Shown: positions 34,394 through 42,814, counted from the stretch's first letter. The stretch is DNA of 64,000 nt from JAGQWW01 sp041392845 (GCA_041392845.1 JAWKLG010000014.1:109735-173734); one strand, 5' to 3'. The notes: generated by a model from the letters alone, not told the origin. Made by a program: numbers and translations.

Positions 34394-34451
34394 TTAAAAA
34401 ACACCCTTGTAGAGCCGCCATGCATGGCGGCTCTACAAGGGTGTTTTTTAA
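34394..34451. terminator. 58-bp perfect palindrome, bidirectional terminator
   Basis: Every base from 34394 to 34451 pairs around the centre at 34422/34423; the stem of GC-rich sequence is bounded by A6 on one side and T6 on the other, so it terminates on both strands between the convergent Bax-inhibitor and restriction-endonuclease genes. Confidence 0.85.
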
Positions 34452-34501
34452 GAAACCTGGTAAATTGTTGCCAATAAAGTTTATAATAACCTGATTAACA
34501 A

Positions 34502-34541
34502 TAAATCAAAAATCAAAAACCTAAAATCAAAAATCAAAAAT
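34502..34541. repeat. AAATCAAA repeat
   Basis: Degenerate 7-8-nt units (aaatcaaa, aaatcaaa, aacctaaa, atcaaaaa) ending at the stop codon of the restriction gene at 34542. Confidence 0.6.
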
Positions 34542-35807
34542 CTAAACCCTCCCTCTCATCCACTCCAACCACTTAATAATCGTCGCGGCTCTCCTGAAAT
34601 AAGTGTTTTCGGAATTGATATTGTACAGTCGCTCTTCCTTCATGATTTCAACTATAGACTCTTTTGAAATAATTCCTTCTCTTAGATAGGTGCTCAAGCA
34701 ACGGTGAAATACCACGTGTTCCAAAACACATCTGATTAGACTTAATTGTCTTTGGAATATGGATTCTTTGAAAAGCTTTCTGGCACGGTCTGTAAGTCCA
34801 AAAGCATGACTTTCATTGTCCTTATAAATCAGTCCTAAGTACATTCCGGCTGAAGTGTAATACCTGGATTGACGTTGGTCAAAATCATAAGTGCTGGTAA
34901 TATCCTCCAAAGTCATTTGTTCTTCCTGATAGAGGAATTCGAGCAAATTGACCAACCTGTCAAAGCTATCTGCCTGTGGAAAAGGGATTTCAGGCTCCAT
35001 GACGGTTTGAGTGGTTCTTAAAATTTGTTTCAGCTCTTCATCTCCAATAACCCCTTCCTGGATTGAATATCTTTTGGCCTGAACCAGTTTTATAGCATTG
35101 TAATGGCTTTTGGGTTCAAAAGCATATTCCCTCAAATAAAAGATACCATTGGTGTAAGTCATAAAGACAGGCCGAACCTTTTTTTCAATCTTATCACTCC
35201 ACAATCGGTAAGGGAAATACAATTGCCTGATCAAAAAATCATCCGACAAGGAGTTTTTGGCTTCAATCAAGGTCAATGAGTCCGGACCTTCCAGCCCGGC
35301 ATCGATTTCAATTTGAGCATTGTGAATGTTTACACTTAAAGAAGTCCCATTTGCATCTATAGTGAATTCAAAAGTTTCTGAACCCATTCTGCCGTTTACA
35401 GTAAAGTTTAAAGGCGATTCTTTCAAAAATTTTTCAAGGATTCCAGATAAAAATGCCGCATTGACAGCGACAGCTTCACTACTTATCTCCTCAATTTTTA
35501 TACTTTGAATGTTTTCAGGAAAAACAATTCTTTCTGCCTGTACCGGCTGTTTTTCAAAAGTATGAAACGCCTGCATAGGCGCAATTAAATAGGAATTCCT
35601 TGAAATGGGCAGCAGGGATAAATTGTTTTCTTTAAAAATGGAAGGCAACTGAGAGGAAAAATCAAACTTGGTCATCAATCTCGCTTCTCTGAACTTATTG
35701 ATATCAGAAGATTTAATCTTGAAATGACCCTCCCGTTCTATTTTTTCAAGAATCTGATGCTTTTCAAAAAGCGCATTCCAGGCAATATCATTTTTTGAAT
35801 CACTCAT
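34542..35807 (-). CDS. Putative type II restriction endonuclease
   Basis: 421 residues, overlapping the adenine methyltransferase gene by 8 bases, which argues for one restriction-modification operon. A PD-(D/E)xK-like nuclease core is visible at about residues 165-185: EIDAGLEGPDSLTLIEAKN, where Asp, then Glu-x-Lys would bind metal. After it come a helix with RQLYFPYRLW and, from about 290, helical winged-helix-like segments that may read DNA (TLEDITSTYDFDQRQSRYYTSAG). No signal peptide. Recognition sequence cannot be deduced; assignment rests on the nuclease motif and the methyltransferase neighbour. Confidence 0.75.
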   Translation of the reverse strand: MSDSKNDIAWNALFEKHQILEKIEREGHFKIKSSDINKFREARLMTKFDFSSQLPSIFKENNLSLLPISRNSYLIAPMQAFHTFEKQPVQAERIVFPENIQSIKIEEISSEAVAVNAAFLSGILEKFLKESPLNFTVNGRMGSETFEFTIDANGTSLSVNIHNAQIEIDAGLEGPDSLTLIEAKNSLSDDFLIRQLYFPYRLWSDKIEKKVRPVFMTYTNGIFYLREYAFEPKSHYNAIKLVQAKRYSIQEGVIGDEELKQILRTTQTVMEPEIPFPQADSFDRLVNLLEFLYQEEQMTLEDITSTYDFDQRQSRYYTSAGMYLGLIYKDNESHAFGLTDRARKLFKESIFQRQLSLIRCVLEHVVFHRCLSTYLREGIISKESIVEIMKEERLYNINSENTYFRRAATIIKWLEWMRGRV

Positions 35808-36642
35808 AATTTTTGATCAGCAATTCATTGATCGCACCTCGCTTTTGGGAATCGGAATTGATGGCTCGCTTGGCTTTTACTTTTTGGATATTAAAGTCCT
35901 GATACAACTCATTGATAAAAGGAGTGTCTGAATTGGAGACCATGAAATACACGCCTCTCTCATCCAAGCTTTTACACACATCCCGTAGTCTTATCTGCGC
36001 ATTGGAATCAAATCCACCCTGCACATAACCTGTAAAATTGGCACTTTTTGAGACGGGATCATAAGGCGGATCAAAATACACAAAGTCGTTTTCCTTCAAT
36101 CCTTTGGTCGCCTCTTCAAAATCACCACAGGTAATTTGAATCTGATTTTGATTTAAATATTCACTTACTGCTCGCAGGGTTTCTTCATTTACAATGTTCG
36201 GATTTTTATATTTTCCGAAAGGAGCATTGTATTCACCCGCACTATTTACCCGGTACAAACCATTGTAACAGGTTTTATTTAAAAAGATAATCCGGGAAGC
36301 TCGTTTCACATCAGAGGTTTCTCTGTAGGAATCACTTCTATCTAATGACCTTATTTTATAAAAATAATCAGGTTCATTTTTGTGGTGTTTCAAATCTTCA
36401 ATCAGGGCCTCTACATCATTCTTTATGATCCTGTAAAGGTTTATCAGTTCATCATTGAAGTCGTTGATGATGGCCTTGCCAGGTTGAAGTGAAAACAAAA
36501 CTGCACCTCCTCCAATGAAGGGTTCAACATAAGTGCCAAACGATTTAGGAAGGTTTTTTTTAATAACAGGGATTAGCTGACGTTTACCGCCAACCCATTT
36601 CACAAAAGGAGCAACCAGCTTATTGAGTTCAGTTTTTTGCAA
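35800..36642 (-). CDS. DNA adenine N6-methyltransferase, Dam-type (D12 class)
   Basis: 280 residues with the D12-class order: FVKWVGGKRQLIPVI at the N-terminus (SAM site region), YVEPFIGGGAVLFSL (motif I, F-x-G-G-G), INDFNDELINLY, and FVYFDPPYDP (catalytic motif IV DPPY) near residue 190. This alpha-type group includes Dam and the methylases of DpnII- and EcoRV-like systems. It is first in the operon and protects host DNA from the adjacent endonuclease. The exact target (GATC or another sequence containing A) is not readable from the sequence. Confidence 0.9.
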   Translation of the reverse strand: MQKTELNKLVAPFVKWVGGKRQLIPVIKKNLPKSFGTYVEPFIGGGAVLFSLQPGKAIINDFNDELINLYRIIKNDVEALIEDLKHHKNEPDYFYKIRSLDRSDSYRETSDVKRASRIIFLNKTCYNGLYRVNSAGEYNAPFGKYKNPNIVNEETLRAVSEYLNQNQIQITCGDFEEATKGLKENDFVYFDPPYDPVSKSANFTGYVQGGFDSNAQIRLRDVCKSLDERGVYFMVSNSDTPFINELYQDFNIQKVKAKRAINSDSQKRGAINELLIKNYE

Positions 36643-36972
36643 TGATTTGTTTTTACGGGTCGCTAAAGTATTTAAAATTGTAATAATTTGTTTCTTTTTT
36701 GGACTTTCTTTTTAAAAAGTTTCTATTTGGTTTGAATCACAAATTATTTATCAAGCTGGCAAAAATAGAACTTCGGCCTGTCTATTGATAATTCCTTTCT
36801 CTAAAATATTGCAACTAGTAAGAAGACTGTAAATTTTGTTTTACATTAGCTGCTTATTGTCAAATGGACGGTAACTATTTAGAGATAGAAATACCCTTCA
36901 TTGATACTTGTAAATAAAAGGATTTTCCTTAGGTTTACTTTATTGATCAACCAACAATCCAAATCGGTTCCA
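36643..36972. other. Intergenic promoter region, no gene
   Basis: AT-rich divergent region between the methyltransferase and the GlgE-like gene. An ORF start (TTG) at 36901 extends the downstream frame but is unlikely. No repeats and no clear promoter box were seen. Confidence 0.45.
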
Positions 36973-38937
36973 ATGAAAAGAAGTCGTGTCGTAATCGAAA
37001 ATGTAATTCCTGAAATCAACGACGGTCATTATTATGTGAAAAGGACCCAGGGTGGGGGAGTTGTAGTGTCTGCAGATATCTTTGCAGATGGCTTCGATTC
37101 CATCAGAGCGTTCGTTTTATATAAACATGAAAGCGATAAAAGTTGGCATGACCTTGAAATGGAATTGGAAGCAACAGGAAGGTGGTCAGCTCGGTTTGTT
37201 ACCGAAAAACGAGGGTTTTATCATTATAAAATCGAGGCCTGGGTAGACCGACTTAAATCCTGGTATGAAAAGTTTTTAAGAAAATACCAAAACGGCGAAG
37301 CACTTCAATTGGAGGTTTTAGTTGGAGCACAAATCCTGGAACAAACTTCAGCAAATTATAAAAAGAAGGATGCGGAAATCCTGAAAAATGCTGCTGCATC
37401 TCTTTCAAATACCAAAGACTTTGACCAAACGCTGGAGTATGTATTGAGCGAAGAATTCAAAGCTTTAATTGATACCTATCCTTACAAATTATTTCCAACG
37501 GTTTACGATAAAAACTTCCGTGCAAGAGTTGGTTCTCACAAAGGACTGTTCAGTACCTGGTACCAATTATTTCCAAGATCAGCCGGTAAAAACGGCAAGC
37601 ATGGCACCTTCAAGGATGTAGAAAATCTCTTGCCAAGAATTCAACAACTTGGCTTTGATGTGCTTTATTTTCCTCCTATTCATCCAATTGGAAAAACCAA
37701 TCGTAAAGGAAAAAACAATGCCCTTGAAGCCGGGAAAAATGATCCTGGTTCCCCTTGGGCCATCGGTTCCAAAGAAGGTGGTCACAAAGACATCCATCCA
37801 GAGTTGGGTACCATGAAGGATTTTGAAAAATTGGTGAAAGCAGCCGAAAAGCATGAGATGGATATCGCTTTGGATCTTGCCTTCCAATGTTCTCCTGATC
37901 ACCCATGGGTAAAGGAACATCCTCAATGGTTCCGCTGGAGACCGGATGGTACCATCGGATTTGCAGAAAATCCACCCTATGTTTACCAGGATGTCGTACC
38001 CTTTGATTTTGAAACAGATGATTGGGAAAATCTTTGGAATGCACTATTAGATATTGTTTTGTTTTGGATCGATAAAGGTATCCAAATATTCAGGGTTGCT
38101 GTTCCTCACACCAAACCACTTCCTTTTTGGGAATGGTTGATCAGTGAGGTGAATCAAAATCACCCGGATGTGATTTTCCTTTCAGCCGCTTTCGCTTCAG
38201 AAAAATTAATGTCTGCACTTTCTAAAGTAGGATTCACTCAGTCCTACACCTATTTTATGTGGAAAGACAGCAAAGAACTGGTTGAAAATTACATGCGAGA
38301 GTTGACCGGACCCGAGATGAGACAGTATTTCCGTCCAAGCTTCTGGCCCAATGTTCCGGATGTGCTGCCTTACCATTTGATGAATGGTGAGTCCAATATA
38401 TTTGCTCAAAGGCTTTTATTGGCAGCTACTTTGTCTTCAAGCTATGGTGTTTATGGTCCTGCTTTTGAATTTATGGAAAATAGAGGCCTGCCCAATGGTC
38501 GTGATGAATATTTGAATTCAGAAAAATTTGAAATCAAAAACTGGGACTGGGATCAGCAAAATCGCCTGACAGTTTTAATGGCGAAAATCAATAAAATCAG
38601 GAAAGAAAATCCTGCGCTACAAAGTACTTTCAACCTCCAATTTACCAATGCAGACAACGACGAACTGCTCAGTTATGTGAAATGCAACGATGATAGATCG
38701 AACATCATTTGGTGTATCGCTTCCTTCGATATGGTGCATGTACAATCAGGTTTTGTGCAAGTTCCAAAAGATGTATTGGGCATTCAAAGAAGGGTAAATA
38801 TCAGAGTCCATGATTTGCTTACCGGAGAATCATACAATTGGTTCAACGATTGGAATTATGTCGAGCTGAATCCTTCGAGGTACCCAATGCATATCTTTAA
38901 AGTGGAAGTAGTAGATCAACCTTCGGTAGAATTATAA
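36973..38937 (+). CDS. GlgE-like protein (GH13_3) lacking catalytic residues
   Basis: ATG 36973 gives 654 residues, the normal length of alpha-1,4-glucan:maltose-1-phosphate maltosyltransferase. Domain order fits GlgE: N-terminal beta domain, helical insert, then the barrel with GTFKDVENLLPRI, LYFPPIHPIG, GSPWAIGS, DIALDLAFQCSPDHPW and the PHTKP segment. However IFRVAVPHTKP has Ala376 where GlgE has the nucleophile Asp, and VIFLSAAF has Ala405 where GlgE has the acid/base Glu; the third Asp (463, NVPDVLP) is kept. The spacing matches active GlgE, so this is a full-length pseudoenzyme. It may bind glucan or maltose-1-phosphate without turning it over. No treS, pep2 or glgB is nearby. Confidence 0.85.
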   Translation: MKRSRVVIENVIPEINDGHYYVKRTQGGGVVVSADIFADGFDSIRAFVLYKHESDKSWHDLEMELEATGRWSARFVTEKRGFYHYKIEAWVDRLKSWYEKFLRKYQNGEALQLEVLVGAQILEQTSANYKKKDAEILKNAAASLSNTKDFDQTLEYVLSEEFKALIDTYPYKLFPTVYDKNFRARVGSHKGLFSTWYQLFPRSAGKNGKHGTFKDVENLLPRIQQLGFDVLYFPPIHPIGKTNRKGKNNALEAGKNDPGSPWAIGSKEGGHKDIHPELGTMKDFEKLVKAAEKHEMDIALDLAFQCSPDHPWVKEHPQWFRWRPDGTIGFAENPPYVYQDVVPFDFETDDWENLWNALLDIVLFWIDKGIQIFRVAVPHTKPLPFWEWLISEVNQNHPDVIFLSAAFASEKLMSALSKVGFTQSYTYFMWKDSKELVENYMRELTGPEMRQYFRPSFWPNVPDVLPYHLMNGESNIFAQRLLLAATLSSSYGVYGPAFEFMENRGLPNGRDEYLNSEKFEIKNWDWDQQNRLTVLMAKINKIRKENPALQSTFNLQFTNADNDELLSYVKCNDDRSNIIWCIASFDMVHVQSGFVQVPKDVLGIQRRVNIRVHDLLTGESYNWFNDWNYVELNPSRYPMHIFKVEVVDQPSVEL

Positions 38938-40345
38938 ACAACTCAAGAGTGTTGTTAAGTTGGTGTTTAATTCTCTTTTGATTGCTTAAAAAAGAAAAGG
39001 CGACCCTGTAGGCCACCTTTCCGAATTGAGAAAGCAAAAGAGAATTAATCCAACGAAACCGAAATAAAAGTATACCCTTTTGTCTTTTTTTGTTGTGTTT
39101 CAAAATGTGTTTGGACTCCAAAAAAGGTGGAGCCCCCAACGCCATCCGCTATTGGGAATGACTTAACATACCCCTCCAACGGATATTAGCCCCTTCAACT
39201 AAATTGCTATTGGGAGCCCCGGTGACAACTACCCCACTGTCACCTGCTCTTAATGGCAATGACCAAAATTTTTTTTCCAGAAATGCTGCGGTTTTAAGAA
39301 AGGTTTGGGAAAAACCGCTTTTTGCGCTGTTTGAAGAAGGGCCTAATGCAACCTTCCTAATGTTAGGTTTTAAATTCATGCGAAAGGTAGATAAAGTGAT
39401 CAGTTTATGGAAATAAATATTTGACCTTAACAGATTGGGATCTGTTAAAATAAACCGCTACCTGCCTTATGCATATTGAAATGAAAAATAAAACCTAATG
39501 GTATAGGTCGAATAGACGAGTGTTTGTAAATACAGTTCATGGGATTACGATTTTGGGATTCGTATAAGTTCTGGGACAAAATTAGTATTTCAATTTTCCT
39601 AATACATACCCAGTTTTGGGTATTCTGGGATCTGGGTGCTGGGTGCTGGGTACTGGGTGCTGGGTTCTGGGTACTGGGGCTAGGTACTGGGTACTAGGTT
39701 CTGGTGCTGGGTGCTCGTGGACTCGTTTGCGTTGCTGGCTTCTGGTCGCTAGTGAATTTTATCTCGTAGGAATGATGTATTTTGTATTTCTTGATCCACA
39801 TAATCTGTTGCAAATTCTCAATCACTCGCTTCCAGGGTTGGCGCGGCCAACCCTACAAAATCAAGGCCAAAAGCCAACAGCCAATGGCCACGAGCTGCTC
39901 TTTTGAAACATGAAGGCATGAAGGAACATGAAGAATGTCATTAAGCTCGGTTCTCGTTTGTTTGTAGGCTCGTTGCTAAATGCTGAACACATGACAGTGG
40001 ACACTGAATTTCTGATGGTTACGCTGCTCGTTTTTCGGCTTTCGCTTTTCGTTTTTAGGCCCTCGTAAACCGTAAATCAAACCGTAAATTCGTTTTCACA
40101 TTAATTTGGTAGGATACTGGCTTCTGAACCTTGGGTGCTGGAGCTCTGAATACCGGAAGGGCGTTATTCTTTTTATGGAGATTCTTTCGCTTCAAGTAAT
40201 AGCTACAAATTCTCAATCACTTCGTCGCTTCCAGGGGTTGGCGCAGCCAGCCCCTACAAACGCCAATGGCTAATGGCCAATGGCCAACAGCAGCTTCTAG
40301 CCCCCAGAACCCAGCACCCAGAACCCAGCACCCAGCACCCAGCAC
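38938..40345. repeat. 1.4-kb intergenic region with hairpins and repeats, no confident gene
   Basis: A minus-strand hairpin with T run (38994-39028), a plus-strand hairpin GCGGTTTT/AAAACCGC with TTTTT (about 39288-39326), the large GCTGGGT array (39617-39715), two copies of a gcttccagg(g)gttggcgc.gccaaccc palindrome phrase (39829-39857, 40228-40257), GGCCAAT heptamers (39868-39888, 40261-40290), a catgaaggcatgaagg stretch (39905-39932) and CGTAAAC/T units (40063-40090). ORFs at 39149-39416 on either strand have no recognisable features. Confidence 0.6.
39617..39715 (+). repeat. GCTGGGT heptanucleotide array, strongest G-quadruplex pattern
   Basis: Nine G3 or G4 runs in succession, almost all separated by exactly four bases (tgct, tact, ttct), from 39617 to 39679, then decaying units to 39715. 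This is the longest clean array in the window. Confidence 0.9.
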
Positions 40346-40349
40346 CTAG
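40295..40349 (-). repeat. GCTGGGT heptanucleotide array at the end of the LytTR gene
   Basis: On the minus strand the array reads TAG GTGCTGGGTGCTGGG and onward; its first unit contains the stop codon (40348-40346) of the response regulator. Six G3 or longer runs with 4-base spacers follow. Confidence 0.85.
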
Positions 40350-41107
40350 AACGCCTCCTGCATCATTTTTAATTTTTCCATGAAGGAGCTCCTTCTTCTG
40401 CGGGAAACTTCAATTTTGCAGCCATCGTCCATTACAAGGTAGCCACCATCGCCTTTTACAAACTTGCGGATGTAGTTGAGGTTGATGACATGTTTTTTGT
40501 GGACACGGTAGAAGTTGACGGATTGAAGCATTTCTTCATAAGCCTTGATGGTACGGCTGGCAGTTACCCTTTCTCCGCTTTTCATGAAGATGTGGGTATA
40601 ATTGTCTTCAGCCTCAAAACGAATGATATCTTTCAAATTGACAAAATAAATTCCATCTACACCCGCAATACTCAGCTTTTCGAAGGAATTCGGATTGCTC
40701 AATCCGTTGCTGAATATTTCGAGTCTCTGTTCTATTCGGTTTGGATGATTCGGACGTACTCTGGAGACAGCATCAATCAATCGGTCCGGATTGATGGGTT
40801 TCATGATGTAACCAATGCAGGCAAATTCACAGGCACGCAAAGTGTGCTCGCTTTGACCGGTCACGAAAATGATTTCAAAATCAAGTGGACGCAAACGTTC
40901 CAACATGGTAAAGATCAATCCGTCCGGCAAATCAATATCGAAAAAAGCCAAATCCGGCTTTTCTTCCAAATCGGAAATCATCTCATAGCCATCTTCAATA
41001 TTATTGGCCTCGGCAAGTATTTCAACCTGGGGACAATGCTGAGCCAGCTGGTTTTTTAGATTGTTGAGACTTTTGATCTCATCTTCAATGATTACAGCTT
41101 TAAGCAT
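40346..41107 (-). CDS. LytTR-family response regulator
   Basis: 253 residues. Receiver domain at 1-120: acidic pocket IIEDE, phosphoacceptor Asp in LAFFDIDLPDG (about residue 57), conserved Thr in FVTGQ and Lys in IMKPI. LytTR DNA-binding domain at about 150-250: DIIRFEAEDNYTHIFMKSGERVTASRTIKAYEEML, FYRVHKKHVINLNYI and a basic end (EVSRRRRSSFMEKL). In Bacteroidota such regulators pair with LytS-like histidine kinases; none is adjacent. The gene's TAG stop lies in a heptamer repeat array. Confidence 0.92.
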   Translation of the reverse strand: MLKAVIIEDEIKSLNNLKNQLAQHCPQVEILAEANNIEDGYEMISDLEEKPDLAFFDIDLPDGLIFTMLERLRPLDFEIIFVTGQSEHTLRACEFACIGYIMKPINPDRLIDAVSRVRPNHPNRIEQRLEIFSNGLSNPNSFEKLSIAGVDGIYFVNLKDIIRFEAEDNYTHIFMKSGERVTASRTIKAYEEMLQSVNFYRVHKKHVINLNYIRKFVKGDGGYLVMDDGCKIEVSRRRRSSFMEKLKMMQEAF

Positions 41108-41308
41108 GAGCTTGCATTTTTTTGGTTAAAGATCGACGTATTCTTAGCGGTAATCGGTTGAATTGGGTACAAGGAAGGCTAAGTTTGTCTGCACTACAAA
41201 AGTAAACATATCATCCGTTGAATAGAAAATTTTTTTTATATGAATTTGCTTACTTTGGATGGTAGCAAGGGTATTACTATTTTAGCTTCAAATATTTGAA
41301 AACAGGGA

Positions 41309-42130
41309 ATGGAAGAAAAAGATACCGGAAACGAATTAAAAGAAAAACTTCACGAAATAATTTTTGAAGCAGATACTCCTGAAGGAAAAGCCTTCGATGT
41401 AGCTTTATTGATTGCAATCATAGCTTCGGTTTTGGTGGTAATGTTTGAAAGTATTTCGGTCTACCAGGTTAGATATGCAAACATGTTTTTTTGGTTGGAA
41501 TGGATTTTTACCATTCTGTTTACCATAGAATATTTGCTTCGACTTTATAGCGTACGAAGTCCGATAAAATATGCAACTTCCTTTTTCGGGGTAGTAGATT
41601 TACTTGCCATCATCCCTACCTATTTAAGTTTGGTTGTTGCCGGAACCCATTTCTTATTGGTCATTCGAGCCCTTAGACTGCTAAGGGTATTTAGAATATT
41701 TAAACTCTGGCACTTTATTGATGCAGGAGCGACAATCGTGAAAGCGCTACAAGCAAGTAAGGCTAAAATTCTGATTTTCCTTTTCTTCGTAGTATTGATG
41801 GTAACTATTATTGGTAGTTCCATGTACCTAATTGAAGGAGGCCAGAATCCCGGCTTTGCCAATATCCCTTTGTCTATTTACTGGGCTATTGTAACCCTCA
41901 CTACGGTGGGATTTGGTGATATAACCCCGAAGACTGAATTGGGCCAATTCCTTTCTGCAGTGGTAATGATTCTAGGTTATGCTGTCATTGCGGTACCAAC
42001 AGGAATTGTTTCTGCCGAAATGGTGGCAGGAAAATCAAAGAATACCCAGGCTTGTAAAAATTGTGGAAAAGAAGGACATGACGATGACGCCGAATTTTGC
42101 AAATATTGCGGCGCCGACCTGCACGATTGA
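41309..42130 (+). CDS. Voltage-gated-type K+ channel with C-terminal zinc ribbon
   Basis: 273 residues. Six membrane segments with a Kv arrangement: S4 as VIRALRLLRVFRIFKL with regularly spaced Arg, the pore helix, the K+ selectivity filter TVGFGD (about 199-204) and a hydrophobic S6 (FLSAVVMILGYAVIAVPTGIVSAEM). It then ends in a short cytosolic zinc ribbon, CKNC...CKYC (about 249-268), in place of the usual tetramerisation or RCK domain. It conducts K+ across the inner membrane; the ribbon may bind metal or another protein. It converges on a minus-strand gene only 4 bases away. Confidence 0.9.
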   Translation: MEEKDTGNELKEKLHEIIFEADTPEGKAFDVALLIAIIASVLVVMFESISVYQVRYANMFFWLEWIFTILFTIEYLLRLYSVRSPIKYATSFFGVVDLLAIIPTYLSLVVAGTHFLLVIRALRLLRVFRIFKLWHFIDAGATIVKALQASKAKILIFLFFVVLMVTIIGSSMYLIEGGQNPGFANIPLSIYWAIVTLTTVGFGDITPKTELGQFLSAVVMILGYAVIAVPTGIVSAEMVAGKSKNTQACKNCGKEGHDDDAEFCKYCGADLHD

Positions 42131-42134
42131 TTTC

Positions 42135-42743
42135 TTACCTCATTTTTGGTCTTCTGCGTTTACCACCAGGCATCATTCCCTGGCCTTGTTTGCGCATCAT
42201 TCCGGCTGTTTTAGCCTGACCGGCATTGCCCATTGCTTTGTCAAATTCCTTGATTTGTTCCTTAAGCATTGGTTCCGTAATTTTCAATTCCTTTAGCTTT
42301 TTCAAATGCATTTTTGCCTTGGTCATGTTACCTTTTTTTGCCGCAATACCGGCAAATTGAAACTCAATCATCGCTTTTTCATTATCGGAGTTCAATTTAA
42401 CCTGACCTGCTTTGTCAAGATATTTCTCAGCCTCCTCATTTTTATTTTGAGTCAAAGCAAATGAGCTTTTTAAAAGATAATACATGGCTTTGTTGGTAGA
42501 ATAAAGCAAGCCCGGAAAAAATGTAAGGTTCAAACGTTGCTCAGCAGCCATAATATCATTGGTCTGAGCCAAGGTTCCGGCTGAAACTACCGTACCAAAT
42601 AGAAAATATCCCGCTAATAGTACCAATCCAACCAAAATCGGAAGAGATGCATACCAAAAGCCAAAAGCAAAACTCAAGGCCACACCACCTAACAAAAACA
42701 AGGCAATTAAAGCGAATCTCAAATAGATATTGATAGTAAACAT
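42135..42743 (-). CDS. Membrane protein with TPR-like tail
   Basis: 202 residues with two hydrophobic segments in the first 55 residues (FALIALFLLGGVALSFAFGFWYA and LPILVGLVLLAGYFLFGTVV), then two to three helix-turn-helix TPR-like repeats (AMYYLLKSSFALTQNKNEEAEKYLDKA, KAMIEFQFAGIAAKKGNMTKAKMHLKKL) and a basic, Met/Gly-rich end (MMPGGKRRRPKMR). The TPR part probably faces the cytosol and recruits a partner. No family name is recognised; the type is common in Bacteroidota. Confidence 0.7.
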   Translation of the reverse strand: MFTINIYLRFALIALFLLGGVALSFAFGFWYASLPILVGLVLLAGYFLFGTVVSAGTLAQTNDIMAAEQRLNLTFFPGLLYSTNKAMYYLLKSSFALTQNKNEEAEKYLDKAGQVKLNSDNEKAMIEFQFAGIAAKKGNMTKAKMHLKKLKELKITEPMLKEQIKEFDKAMGNAGQAKTAGMMRKQGQGMMPGGKRRRPKMR

Positions 42744-42814
42744 GTTGTATTTTTTATGCTGTTATTTCAATTTTAAGAGGGCAAAGGTAAAAGTTTTTCA
42801 GTAGGACTTCTGCC

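Noticed and set aside
34542..36642. Assigning GATC as the target of the restriction-modification system
   Set aside because: D12-class methylases recognise several sequences, and GATC sites are present in the window without obvious avoidance, so specificity cannot be inferred.
39149..39416. ORFs of 70-76 codons on both strands
   Set aside because: No signal, fold or family pattern; they overlap each other and include terminator-like hairpins.
39616..39906. ORF of 96 codons on the plus strand rich in Gly, Trp and Cys
   Set aside because: It is only the translation of the GCTGGGT heptamer array; a period-7 repeat gives the same pattern in any frame.
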